A stretch of 64,000 nt of DNA from Bacillota bacterium (GCA_021769295.1 JAETTD010000009.1:1-64000), one strand, 5' to 3'. Positions 1-10,202 are shown, counted from the first letter of the stretch. The notes: generated by a model not told the origin, from the letters alone. Numbers and translations are program-made.

Positions 1-122
1 TTGCATTTTAAATTGTGATGTGTACTGTGCCATAATCTTTTCCTCCATACTTACTGGTATTATATCATTGATTCCAGTGTTTGTGTGAAGGAGTCCGTTA
101 AATGGGGACCACATTATCAAAC

Positions 123-157
123 TGCCGTAAAGTCTAAAATTTTTACTATTTTCGGCA
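123..157. repeat. Solo 35-bp TGCCG...CGGCA hairpin unit
   Basis: TGCCGTAAAGTCTAAAATTTTTACTATTTTCGGCA, same 35-bp length and end motifs as the array units elsewhere. Confidence 0.75.
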
Positions 158-290
158 TTTCGCAGCTTACCAATGAGCAGCCGACATCTTAATACTAACT
201 AAACTTTCCCATTTACCTTGAAATTTTAAGGCGTTAGGAATATAATAAACATACTGTATACAAAATATATTAGAAGGAGACACTTTACAT

Positions 291-1427
291 ATGTACAAAA
301 ACGCTTTAAGACCTGCATGGGTTGAAATCAATCTAAACAATCTCGACTTTAACATCAAAAATATCAAGGCTAAAATCGGCGACAGGGAAATGATAGGCGT
401 AATCAAGGCAGATGCCTATGGACACGGTAGCGTTAAGGTAGCTGAAGTTCTTAGAGAAAACGGATGTAAAACTTTTGCCGTTGCAACTCTGCACGAAGCT
501 ATTACCCTTCGTGATTCCGGAGCAAAGGAAGAAATCATCATATTGGGGCTGACGCCTGATATGTATGCAGACACAATCGTAAACTACGAACTCACTCCTG
601 TAGTATGCAATTCGGAAAATGCCGCTGCAATAGATGCTGCTGCTAAAGCTGCCGGTAAGGTTGTAAAAGGCCTTATAGCTGTAGACACAGGCATGGGACG
701 TATAGGCTATCTGGCAGACGACACTGAATATGCTATAGAAGACGTAAAGAAAATTCAGGCTCTTGAAAACTTTAAAATCAAGGGAATGTTCTCACACATG
801 TCCACGGCAGATGCTGCCGATAAAGCTTACTCACACCAGCAGGAGGAAAAATACAACAAGTTCTATGCAGCTCTTACCGCCGCAGGTATCGACATACCTT
901 TCAGAACTTTGGCAAACAGCGCTTCAATCATGGAGCTTCCGACAGTGCATTTTGACGCATGCCGCCCGGGAATCATCCTTTACGGATGCTATCCGTCAGA
1001 CGAGGTGGATGTAAACCAGCTTGCAATTAAGCCTGTCATGTCCGTTAAGGCAAATATCGTTCACTTGAAGGACGTGCCTGAAAACTTCTCTGTAGGATAC
1101 GGCAGAAAATTCATTTCAGAAAGACCAAGCAAAATCGCAACCCTGGCGCTCGGATATGCAGACGGATATCCTCGTCCTTATTCTCCGGTAGGCAAGGTTC
1201 TGGTAAACGGATGCGTAGCTCCTATCGCAGGAAACATCTGCATGGACCAGTGCATGGTTGACGTTACCGACGTTCCCGATGTAAAAGTAGGCGATGAAGT
1301 AATCATCATCGGTACCGACGGCAAGAACACCATTTTGGCAGATGACATAGCCAAAGCAACCGGAACCATTAACTATGAAATAGTTTGTGCTTTCGGCCAG
1401 AGACTTCCAAAGGTTTATGTAAAATAA
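291..1427 (+). CDS. alr: Alanine racemase
   Basis: Protein similarity from motif AVIKADAYGHG and overall alr layout; RBS agaaggaga upstream. Confidence 0.96.
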   Translation: MYKNALRPAWVEINLNNLDFNIKNIKAKIGDREMIGVIKADAYGHGSVKVAEVLRENGCKTFAVATLHEAITLRDSGAKEEIIILGLTPDMYADTIVNYELTPVVCNSENAAAIDAAAKAAGKVVKGLIAVDTGMGRIGYLADDTEYAIEDVKKIQALENFKIKGMFSHMSTADAADKAYSHQQEEKYNKFYAALTAAGIDIPFRTLANSASIMELPTVHFDACRPGIILYGCYPSDEVDVNQLAIKPVMSVKANIVHLKDVPENFSVGYGRKFISERPSKIATLALGYADGYPRPYSPVGKVLVNGCVAPIAGNICMDQCMVDVTDVPDVKVGDEVIIIGTDGKNTILADDIAKATGTINYEIVCAFGQRLPKVYVK

Positions 1428-1436
1428 ATATATAAA

Positions 1437-1465
1437 AAAGGGGTGTAAAATTTTTTACACCCCTT
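1437..1465. terminator. Bidirectional intrinsic terminator between convergent genes
   Basis: AAGGGGTGTAAAATTTTTTACACCCCTT perfect stem. Confidence 0.8.
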
Positions 1466-3473
1466 CTTTAATAGCTTCTGTCTTGTAAATGAACTTTACC
1501 TGACCATCCATATCCGGGCTTATTCCTGAAAAAGATTTGTATTCTTTGGATACGGCGACAGTAGCCCTTAGCCTACCTGCAAAAGAACTGAAATCCCCGT
1601 TTAACGCATCTATGAGTTTTTGAACGCCTTCTTCATTAAATATTTTAAGCCCATCCGAAAGCCGCATTGAACCATCACGCAGCGCTGTCACTCCTGCCGT
1701 CAGCGCAGGAGCGCCGTCCTTCAACGTCAAAATTCCGTCATAAAGCTTATTGGCCCCCGCGCTTAAATCAGCAGTTCCTGCTTTGAGTGCATCGGCTCCC
1801 GCTTTGAGTTTTACAGCCCCGGACGCTGCTTCAGATACTCCGGCAGTATAACTTTGCAGTCCGAGATAGAAGGAATTATAACTGTCAAGAGACGCTTTAA
1901 GCTGTATCAGCGATTTTGCGCCCTCAGAAGCAGTCTGAAGTTTTTGCTGAACCGCATCAGAAGCCATGTTATCGGCAATCGCTTTTTCAACTTCAAGCTG
2001 TGTATTTGCAACTATAGTCGATTTTACGGCATCTCCTTCCATTTGGCTGTCTATAGCCTCATTTATCTTTTGTGATGTGTGCAAATCTATCATTCCCGCC
2101 GCTACCGCAGCTTCATAACTTTCCTTATCCATTCCCGTTGCACCCTTTATCACCTGTGTGGATACCTGCAGGTGAACGGCTTCAGTAACCTGCTCTTCAA
2201 TATAGCTGCGCTGCTTTTCTACTGCTGCTGTAACCTGCGCCAGAACCTCATCATATATCCTGGTTTCATCCAACGAAGCTATCATCTCGTTTAACACATC
2301 GGCATAATTTTCTATAGTCAAATCCGGAGCATCTATACCTGCTGCCTTAATCTGCGTGTCAGCAGCAGCAAGCAACGTTTCAAACACCTGCTTTGCTCCG
2401 CCGTTAAGCGTATCATTGTTGGAAGAAAGCGCATTTAAGCCCTCCGACAGCTCCGCGGCGCCTTTCTGCAAATCTGCAGCACCCACATCCAAAGAATTTG
2501 CTCCGTCACTCAGCTCTCCGGAGCCGGCAGCAAGCTCATCAATACCTTCTATCAGATCCTTTGAATGGTCAAGCAAAGTGCAGAGTCCGTCATACAGTTC
2601 AGAAGATCCATCTATAAGCTGTTTCATCGCTTCTCCCATATCGTTCAAGGAGTTCTTCAACTCGTCGGCATTATTCAGCTTGCTTGTATCAATATCACTG
2701 AAAATTCCATTTGTTGCAACGGTTACGGTAGTATCAAACCGAAAGTTTTTTACATCAGCACTGATTTCAACATAATCCGGGATGTCAAAAACGGATTTAT
2801 TTAGATCCAAATTGGTTTGAAGACCCGGCAGAGCCAAGCCAATTACAGTGGTTCGATCACCGTCATTTATAATTTTTCCGTTGGAAACCGTCACATTGCT
2901 GAATATGTCATTATCCAGCACAACTCCGGTCAGCATGGCAAACGGAACATATATGTCCGTATCCTTTCCGTTGATATTTATGGTTTTACGCAAGTTGTTT
3001 CTATAGTCAAAGCGTATGTCAACCTTTCCGCTTTTTCCTGCAAGCTCCTCTGTGGAAACGGTTTGACCGTTCAGCTTATATGTTACCGAAATGTCCACGG
3101 GGAGCTGTTTTTCAATGTCGCCACGATAATAAATATCTTTACCTTTTGCATCCCATATTTTTGCGTTGTCGCTTCCGATGCTATAGGTTTCTTCGCCTTT
3201 TACATTTTCAATATTTTTAAGCTCAGACGAGTCATCAATCTTATCGCTCCCCGAGGTGTTCTTTATCCAGTCGCTTACTATTATTTTTTCAACGCTTCCG
3301 TCTGCTCCGGCCATGACATAAACGGTCTCATCTTTTTCAGCCCTCGCCGAATTGTCAGTTCTTTTCCCTTCTATGATTCCTGAATTGATTGCAAACGCCG
3401 GTATGCATACGCTGCTTGCGGCGAGGAACATGCAAAGGCAGACTGCGATAATTTTTCTAACAGATTTTTTCAT
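1455..3473 (-). CDS. Secreted/membrane protein with XXXLXXG heptad repeats (YhgE/Pip-like partner of MMPL transporter)
   Basis: Signal peptide plus repeated L..G heptads (SGAVKLKAGADALKAGTADLSAGANKLYDG). Confidence 0.75.
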   Translation of the reverse strand: MKKSVRKIIAVCLCMFLAASSVCIPAFAINSGIIEGKRTDNSARAEKDETVYVMAGADGSVEKIIVSDWIKNTSGSDKIDDSSELKNIENVKGEETYSIGSDNAKIWDAKGKDIYYRGDIEKQLPVDISVTYKLNGQTVSTEELAGKSGKVDIRFDYRNNLRKTININGKDTDIYVPFAMLTGVVLDNDIFSNVTVSNGKIINDGDRTTVIGLALPGLQTNLDLNKSVFDIPDYVEISADVKNFRFDTTVTVATNGIFSDIDTSKLNNADELKNSLNDMGEAMKQLIDGSSELYDGLCTLLDHSKDLIEGIDELAAGSGELSDGANSLDVGAADLQKGAAELSEGLNALSSNNDTLNGGAKQVFETLLAAADTQIKAAGIDAPDLTIENYADVLNEMIASLDETRIYDEVLAQVTAAVEKQRSYIEEQVTEAVHLQVSTQVIKGATGMDKESYEAAVAAGMIDLHTSQKINEAIDSQMEGDAVKSTIVANTQLEVEKAIADNMASDAVQQKLQTASEGAKSLIQLKASLDSYNSFYLGLQSYTAGVSEAASGAVKLKAGADALKAGTADLSAGANKLYDGILTLKDGAPALTAGVTALRDGSMRLSDGLKIFNEEGVQKLIDALNGDFSSFAGRLRATVAVSKEYKSFSGISPDMDGQVKFIYKTEAIKEGV

Positions 3474-5565
3474 TTTTATCACCTTCCAAAATTTGATTTT
3501 CTTTAAGCTTCATGCCAAATGTTGTCGCGCATATCAGCTTATCGCAAAGCAACAGAAGCGCCGGTAATATGAATATAACCGAAACCATACTTATCAATGC
3601 GCCTCTTGCCATAAGCATGCACATGGAACCGATAATATCTATATCCGAGTAAATTGCTACTCCGAAAGTGGCCGCAAACAATCCCATTCCGGAAACGATA
3701 ATAGACGGCACCGTTGCCGAAACCGATATAAATGCAGATTCTTTCTTTTCTTTTCCACTCTTTCTTTCGGCTTTATATCTTGTGGTCATCAATATAGCAT
3801 AATCCACGGTGGCGCCCAGCTGAATGGTACTTATGCAAATCGGTGCAATAAACGGCAGGCTCTGGCCGAAATAATGGGGCAATCCGAGATTTATAAATAT
3901 TGCAAACTCAATAACCGCTATTAAAATAAACGGAAGCGATATGCTCTTTTCAACTATGGCAATGATGATAAAAATGGCAATAATAGATATAATATTTACA
4001 ACCTTAAAGTCGTGATCCGTAGTTTCAATCATATCCTTCATGCACGGAGCTTCTCCGATAAGCATGCCGCTGTCATCATATTTTGACAAAACAGCATTGA
4101 GTTCATCAATTTGGTTATTTACATCCTCACTTGCCACCGCATATTCGGAATTTATTAACATAAGCTCCCACCTGTCGCTTTCCAGCATACCGGCGGCGCT
4201 TTCGGGCAAAATTTCTTTAGGTATGCGTGGCCCGAGCACAGATTCCATTCCCAGCACATATTTAACTCCGTCCACCCGTTCCATTTCTTCAATCATATTA
4301 TGAACATCCTTGGAAGAAGTAGCTGCATCTACCAGGAGCATATGAGTTGATGCGATGTTGAATTCGTCTGACAATTTATTGCTTGCCGCAACATATTCCA
4401 TACTTTCCGGCAAACAATTGCCCATATCATAATAAACTTCCCTTTGAGTCTGGCTGTATCCGTAGTATGCAGGTCCCGCCAGTATTACAAATACAACTAA
4501 AAATACAGGAAACATCCTTACTGTACCCTTTGCCAGTTTATCCATTGGCGGAATAATGGATTTGTGTCTTGTCCTTCGCAAATATTTATCGAACACAAGA
4601 ATCAAAGCCGGCAAAACCGTTACGCATCCCAAAACTCCCAGCAATACGCCTTTTGCCATTACGATTCCCAAATCACGGCCCATTGTAAATGACATAAAAC
4701 AAAGCGCAATAAAGCCCGCAACAGTCGTAATCGAACTGCCTAAGACGGAGGTTAACGTTTCCTTGATTGCAACCGTCATAGCTTCTTCCTTATTGTTGTA
4801 TTTTTCCAGTTGCTCATTATAGCTGTGCCAAAGGAATATGGAATAATCCATTGTTACCGCAAGCTGGAGCACGGCGGACAGCGCCTTGGTAATGTAGGAT
4901 ATCTCACCCAAAAAATAATTCGAACCCAGATTTATAAGAATCATTATCCCTATTGATGCAAGGAACACAAAAGGTACAAGCCATCCATCCAGAAAAATCA
5001 TCATTGCGGCGCATGCCAAAACTACGGCAATGGTTACATAAACAGGCTCTTCTTTTTCGCACAAATCCTTCAGGTCAGTTACAAGAGCCGACATGCCCGA
5101 AACGAAACACTTTTCCCCGGAAATATTTCTTATTTCTCTTATGGCATCCATGGTCACATCCTCTGAAGTAGCGCTGTCAAAAAAGACAGCCATCATTGTT
5201 GCGTCTTCCGTATTAAATTCATCATAAATTTCATCAGGCAGCATGCTTTTAGGCACCGATAAATCCGCTGCGGAATCATACCACAAAACATTTTCAACAT
5301 GATCAACCTTTTCAATTTTGGACTTTAATTTAGCCACATCCTTGTCCGACATGCCCTCGACTATAATGAAAGAAAATGCACCCTTATTGAAATCCTCCAT
5401 CAACTCATTTTGCCCTATAACCGTATCCATGTCCTCCGGTAGGTAGTTCAACATGTCGTAGTTTATTCTGGTTCCCGCTATCCCCAATATCGATGGAACC
5501 ATGAGTACGACTGCAAGTATCAGAATCTGTACTCTGTATTTGACAACCGTCTTTGAAAAACTCAT
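3457..5565 (-). CDS. MMPL/RND-family transporter
   Basis: Two symmetric multi-TM halves; overlaps start of downstream heptad-repeat gene. Confidence 0.88.
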   Translation of the reverse strand: MSFSKTVVKYRVQILILAVVLMVPSILGIAGTRINYDMLNYLPEDMDTVIGQNELMEDFNKGAFSFIIVEGMSDKDVAKLKSKIEKVDHVENVLWYDSAADLSVPKSMLPDEIYDEFNTEDATMMAVFFDSATSEDVTMDAIREIRNISGEKCFVSGMSALVTDLKDLCEKEEPVYVTIAVVLACAAMMIFLDGWLVPFVFLASIGIMILINLGSNYFLGEISYITKALSAVLQLAVTMDYSIFLWHSYNEQLEKYNNKEEAMTVAIKETLTSVLGSSITTVAGFIALCFMSFTMGRDLGIVMAKGVLLGVLGCVTVLPALILVFDKYLRRTRHKSIIPPMDKLAKGTVRMFPVFLVVFVILAGPAYYGYSQTQREVYYDMGNCLPESMEYVAASNKLSDEFNIASTHMLLVDAATSSKDVHNMIEEMERVDGVKYVLGMESVLGPRIPKEILPESAAGMLESDRWELMLINSEYAVASEDVNNQIDELNAVLSKYDDSGMLIGEAPCMKDMIETTDHDFKVVNIISIIAIFIIIAIVEKSISLPFILIAVIEFAIFINLGLPHYFGQSLPFIAPICISTIQLGATVDYAILMTTRYKAERKSGKEKKESAFISVSATVPSIIVSGMGLFAATFGVAIYSDIDIIGSMCMLMARGALISMVSVIFILPALLLLCDKLICATTFGMKLKENQILEGDKNEKIC

Positions 5566-5592
5566 ATATTTTTGTCACCCCTTCTTTCTGTT

Positions 5593-6186
5593 TCATTCAT
5601 TAAACCAATCCTCTGTTATCACATCGGGATGCTGGTTTTCTATGATTTTTACCGTATTTACAGCTACGCAAAAATTCAGCAAGCCTTCTGCAAAAAGTGA
5701 AATTCCGAGAATAGCCACAATGATTTTTGCGCTTTCCCACGGGCTGAATATCATAACCAAAGCTATGAGCCCTGTTACTATTGAAAGTGCCAATATGCTC
5801 CACCAGTACCTTATTCCAAACCTGCGAGAATCTATCGCAATCTGAATTTTAAACATACTGTCCACTAAAACGGCTATGCCGACTGTAACAAAAATAAAGC
5901 TCATAACTTTGTCCGTCTTGAGCAGCGTAATCAAGCCCAAAACCACAGTTAAAACTCCAAATTGTAAATCATACTGAAATGCCAGCCTGAACAAGTCCTT
6001 TGAAAAATATCCTATCAGCTTTATGCATCCAAATACGATCATTCCAATGCCAAGGACTCTGCCAATGGTTAAGGCTGACATCTCAGGCGACACAATAAAG
6101 GTTATGCCCACAATGCAAAACATGACTGACATAATGATATATCCTATCTTGGCAATTCTAATCCATAATACAGAACGCATTTTCAT
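5593..6186 (-). CDS. DUF308/HdeD-like membrane protein
   Basis: Six-TM hydrophobic profile, internal repeat typical of DUF308. Confidence 0.7.
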   Translation of the reverse strand: MKMRSVLWIRIAKIGYIIMSVMFCIVGITFIVSPEMSALTIGRVLGIGMIVFGCIKLIGYFSKDLFRLAFQYDLQFGVLTVVLGLITLLKTDKVMSFIFVTVGIAVLVDSMFKIQIAIDSRRFGIRYWWSILALSIVTGLIALVMIFSPWESAKIIVAILGISLFAEGLLNFCVAVNTVKIIENQHPDVITEDWFNE

Positions 6187-6365
6187 AATGACCTTTCCTT
6201 TTAATCTGATAATCTGCCATAAAGTTGCTCCTTTATATGACTAAAAAAGTATACAAAACAATTTAAAAGGTTAAAATAGTCATCTGCCTCCGTCCTGCCC
6301 AAAATACAGTCATGCCAAAACAACTGCCTAAAAACCAGACATTTTTCTCATGGTGACCAAAATAA

Positions 6366-6415
6366 AAAACAGATTCGACATGCAAAATTGTATTTTGCAA
6401 ATCGAATCCGTTTTT
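6366..6415 (-). terminator. Intrinsic terminator downstream of TetR gene
   Basis: ACAGATTCGACATGCAAAATTGTATTTTGCAAATCGAATCCGTTTTT inverted repeat. Confidence 0.7.
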
Positions 6416-6437
6416 AACATTACAAGACGTTCAAAGG

Positions 6438-6995
6438 CTATTTTTCAGTATTTCCGGGCACTATATCACCAATAAATTTTTTAGATAATAAGCATATTCT
6501 TCTGACATCGGCCTTAATATCTTCTTTCATTCCCTTCTCAAGCCATTCTATAGTGGCGCCGAAATAGAGCCACTTGTGATATCTGATTACAAACATCTTG
6601 TCATTCTTGCTTATACCCAGGTCAGCAACAGCGGTGTTTACATATGAAGTTATAAGGTAATCGCATATCTTCATAAGATACCGCTCAAAAATATCTCTGT
6701 TTATGGAGTTATATATATGGAATATAGCTCTCTTGTTGTTTAGAGTAAATTCTATAGCAGCATCAAAACATTCTTCTATTGACTCTACAAACGGATAATC
6801 TTCCACCAGTCTGTCGGCTTCTTCCATCATTATTTCTTCTATAAGCGACGGCAAATCTTCATAATGATAGTAGAATGAATTGCGGTTTATGCCGCATTCC
6901 TGCACTATATCTTTAACCGTTATCTGTGCCAGCGGTTTCTCATTTAAAAGCTTTATAAATGTTTCTTTGATTGCCCTCTTTGTAAAATTCGGCAT
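6438..6995 (-). CDS. TetR/AcrR family transcriptional regulator
   Basis: N-terminal HTH: KRAIKETFIKLLNEKPLAQITVKDIVQECGINRNSFYYHYEDL. Confidence 0.88.
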   Translation of the reverse strand: MPNFTKRAIKETFIKLLNEKPLAQITVKDIVQECGINRNSFYYHYEDLPSLIEEIMMEEADRLVEDYPFVESIEECFDAAIEFTLNNKRAIFHIYNSINRDIFERYLMKICDYLITSYVNTAVADLGISKNDKMFVIRYHKWLYFGATIEWLEKGMKEDIKADVRRICLLSKKFIGDIVPGNTEK

Positions 6996-7043
6996 TGTTC
7001 CCCTCCTATAAAGGTCTGATTACCAACCGGTTTCTCTGCTTTT

Positions 7044-7081
7044 TATAAATCATTGCAAAGAAGTTATAATGATTTATTATA
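7044..7081. repeat. Short (internally deleted) copy of ~80-bp palindromic element
   Basis: ATAAATCATT...AATGATTTAT perfect 10-bp inverted repeat; end sequences match the copies at 8230 and 45913. Confidence 0.5.
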
Positions 7082-7643
7082 TCACAAAGTCCGCCGTCTT
7101 CTCAATATTCATACTTCTGAAATAACGAGCTTCCATAGGTATCCATTTTTCCTTAAATGCCTTCGCTTTCCGGATACCGTTTCTTTTTATGATACGCTCC
7201 ATTTGAGTGTTTTCGTCAATCTTCATGAAAATTTTAAAATCATATAAATCGCTGAATTCAGGCCTGAGGCAATAAGCTCCTTCTACGATCAAAAGTCCGT
7301 TGTTTTCAATATGTCTGCTGCCGGTTATCATCATTTCTGAGCAGTTAAAAACACCGTAATCAAATGGTTTTTTTCTTTTAACGGCATCGGCAACCTCTTC
7401 GGAAAACCTTTCATAGTGAACATTGCCGCCTGCCTCTTTCATACGCTCTAAAGTCCGCAATTCCATAGGCAAAAAGAAGTCATCCATATGTACAATCTCG
7501 CCGCCAAGCTCATTTGCCAGCTTCGCCGCCAGAGTGCTCTTGCCTGCTGCTGCCATTCCGTCTATCGCAACAACCACATGGGAACGTTCTTTCATCAACT
7601 CTCTTATGGACTCTTTCAACACATCATTTTCCCTATTTATCAT
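7077..7643 (-). CDS. Uridine kinase-like P-loop protein
   Basis: Walker A GMAAAGKST; kinase-like HMDDFF motif. Confidence 0.8.
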   Translation of the reverse strand: MINRENDVLKESIRELMKERSHVVVAIDGMAAAGKSTLAAKLANELGGEIVHMDDFFLPMELRTLERMKEAGGNVHYERFSEEVADAVKRKKPFDYGVFNCSEMMITGSRHIENNGLLIVEGAYCLRPEFSDLYDFKIFMKIDENTQMERIIKRNGIRKAKAFKEKWIPMEARYFRSMNIEKTADFVI

Positions 7644-8170
7644 TTTTTCAGAAGCCCTCCGACCAAAACAAAGTACGAGGGAACCTTTCCTTCTTCAAGC
7701 CACTCCAGTTCTATTCCCATAAGCTTGCTTACCGTAAGGCCAACATTTCCGCCCAGTGACTCTATCGAATAACGCATAAGTTCCGGATGCCTGCAAGGCA
7801 ATCCGCTTGGACGTGTGCATCCCTTATCTTTACATAAACTGCAGCTTCCGGCGCTCAAAGATACAGAGCCTTCGTACCGTTTTTCTTCCTCATACAGTTT
7901 ACGGCTCATCTCTTCTTTGACTTCTTCCATTATTTCCATGCTTTTTTCCGCATCCATGCCGGGCTCAAATATTATCTTTCTTGCCAGCACGTAAAGAGTT
8001 GAAAAATTTTCCCAATACTTCTTAGGCTCAAAAGTATATGAAGGGCACGACCACACTTTATTGTAATTTTTGCACTGTTTGCAATATCCTAAAAATTCCT
8101 CTATATTTACATATTCTTGAAGGTATTTGTCCACACCCACTTCACATTGATATTCTTCTGTTTTATACAT
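7640..8170 (-). CDS. DUF2284-type Cys-rich metal-binding protein
   Basis: CKQCKNYNKVWSCPSY and CSLCKDKGCTRPSGLPCRHP; start at MYKTEEYQ with RBS aaaaggaga. Confidence 0.75.
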   Translation of the reverse strand: MYKTEEYQCEVGVDKYLQEYVNIEEFLGYCKQCKNYNKVWSCPSYTFEPKKYWENFSTLYVLARKIIFEPGMDAEKSMEIMEEVKEEMSRKLYEEEKRYEGSVSLSAGSCSLCKDKGCTRPSGLPCRHPELMRYSIESLGGNVGLTVSKLMGIELEWLEEGKVPSYFVLVGGLLKK

Positions 8171-8229
8171 TGAACTTTTCTCCTTTTCAGATGTATTTAA
8201 GTATATCATATTATCCTTTTTTATGGTAA

Positions 8230-8312
8230 AATAAATTATTAAAAGCACCTTGCATCTTCTGCGGAGTATATATATGTTCCTCGAAAGAGCAAAGTTCTTT
8301 TAATAATTTATT
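8230..8312. repeat. ~80-bp palindromic MITE-like element, copy 1
   Basis: Perfect 16-bp inverted repeats AATAAATTATTAAAAG / CTTTTAATAATTTATT around a 51-nt core. Confidence 0.65.
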
Positions 8313-8337
8313 CGTATAATCTATTGCGGAGGGAATA

Positions 8338-9675
8338 ATGGCATTTGGTTTTTTCAAAAAATCCGTTTCGGCAGATTTAATATTGTATAACGGTATAATT
8401 TTAACTCAAAACCCGGCACTTCCGGAAGTTTCCGCAGTGGCCTGCGCCGACGGAAAAATTATAGCCACAGGTGATTTTGACAGTATGGAAAACCTCATAG
8501 ACGGGAATACTGAAACCGTAGACTTAGCCGGAAAATACGTTCTGCCCGGCCTGATTGATACTTTCAGCAGTCACGTCATGGATATATTTAAAGACAAGTA
8601 CATAGACCTTAAAAACTGCTCAGATGTTGATACCCTTCAAAGAGAACTTACCGATTGGGTATCTTCTCATCCCCAATCAGAAGTAATTTTCGGTTACGGC
8701 TACAGTGAAAGACTCATAGGAGATGAGCCTGAAGAATCCATTAAAGAAATAATGGGAATTCTGGATGAAGTATGTAGTGATAAACCGATAGTTCTTCTAT
8801 GCACAAGTACCGTATCATGTCTTCTCAACACCATGGCCTCATCCATAGTCGAAGAAACTGCGGAAGAAGAAGTAGTTCGCTACATAACCGTTCCGTACAT
8901 ACTCAACCTGTTTGTTCCTTTCGACTTTGAAGCTATACACGAGGAGATTAAAAGCAGTATAGAAAAGAGTTCGTCTCTCGGATTTACTTCTGCTCTCAAC
9001 ATCGGTTCTCCGGACTATTTTGAGGCATTGTATCAGGATTCACTCATAAGCCTGTATAACGAGGACCTGCTTCACCGTAGATTTTTCGGTTCATATCTTA
9101 TGAACCGCCCGCTCCTGCCAAAGGGGCTTACTCATCGGTTGTTGGAGCGCAAAACCTTATGCAACGAAATAGGCGATTTAATCAACGCAAGAATGCTGAA
9201 TGTCGCTCTTGATTCGCTTAACTGCCCTGTCGATTTTTCGCAGGAAAAACTTGACATAATTTTGGAAAGCGTTGCGGATAAGGGATTTGATATATATATC
9301 AATGCGCTAAGCGAGGAAGATCTTGCTCTTGCATATCGGTCAGCAGACCATGTGCGCAGCAAAGGCGGCAAACAAATTATTGCCATACAATCCCAATATG
9401 AAGCCGGTGATCTTTGCAACGAACTGATTTATACGGACACCGTATTTAACGCTCTATCCTATGAAGCTCTTATGGCGCTGCCGCCGGAAGAATTTATCGA
9501 ATATCTTACCGTAAATGCTGCGGATCTGGTGGGAATGAGCGATACTCTCGGCACCATAGAAAAGGGCAAAATTGCTGATATGGCAATCTTTGACAAGAAT
9601 CCGCTGTCAATGAGTGCAGAAACTTTTTTAAATTATCCTGCATGCATGACAATTTTTAATGGTAAAATAGTTTAA
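8338..9675 (+). CDS. Amidohydrolase family protein (YtcJ-like), apparently degenerate metal site
   Basis: N-terminal DLILYNGIILTQNPALPEVSAVACADGKIIATGDF...KYVLPGLID, C-terminal GKIADMAIFDKNPL. Confidence 0.75.
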   Translation: MAFGFFKKSVSADLILYNGIILTQNPALPEVSAVACADGKIIATGDFDSMENLIDGNTETVDLAGKYVLPGLIDTFSSHVMDIFKDKYIDLKNCSDVDTLQRELTDWVSSHPQSEVIFGYGYSERLIGDEPEESIKEIMGILDEVCSDKPIVLLCTSTVSCLLNTMASSIVEETAEEEVVRYITVPYILNLFVPFDFEAIHEEIKSSIEKSSSLGFTSALNIGSPDYFEALYQDSLISLYNEDLLHRRFFGSYLMNRPLLPKGLTHRLLERKTLCNEIGDLINARMLNVALDSLNCPVDFSQEKLDIILESVADKGFDIYINALSEEDLALAYRSADHVRSKGGKQIIAIQSQYEAGDLCNELIYTDTVFNALSYEALMALPPEEFIEYLTVNAADLVGMSDTLGTIEKGKIADMAIFDKNPLSMSAETFLNYPACMTIFNGKIV

Positions 9676-9696
9676 GAATTAAACTGGGAGGTTGAA

Positions 9697-10140
9697 ATGA
9701 AAAAGATATTATCCTTTATTCTCATACTCGTACTGTGTTTTACTGCGGTATCCTGTACCCAAAAAAAGGCGGAGGTGCCGGAAAACATAGTAAACCCCGT
9801 AAATGTGACCATTTCAATAACTGACAGTGACGGAGACGAATTGGCGGCGGAAGACTTCACCCCTGTTGAAAAAACTCCGTTTATTGTCGAAGAAGGTACC
9901 AACGTACTCGACGCAACACAGATATTCTGCATTTCAAACGATATTGATGTAGAAATCGGCGCTTCCGGAGATTATATCGCTTCGCTCAACGGCCTCAGCG
10001 AAAAGGATATAGAGCCCACAACCGGCTGGATATTTAAAATCAACGGTGAAGCCGGAAGTCTAAGTGCGAAAGATGAAGTTTTGGTGGAGGGAGACGAAAT
10101 TTCCTGGGAATTTGTTGACTTTGCCACTTATTCGTGGTAG
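9697..10140 (+). CDS. DUF4430-type lipoprotein
   Basis: Lipobox FTAVSC; TTGWIFKINGE motif typical of DUF4430. Confidence 0.7.
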   Translation: MKKILSFILILVLCFTAVSCTQKKAEVPENIVNPVNVTISITDSDGDELAAEDFTPVEKTPFIVEEGTNVLDATQIFCISNDIDVEIGASGDYIASLNGLSEKDIEPTTGWIFKINGEAGSLSAKDEVLVEGDEISWEFVDFATYSW

Positions 10141-10202
10141 ACTTTTAGCATAAATTATTCAGCAAACTTTCCTTCTTTTATTGAATACACACACACTTTC
10201 AG

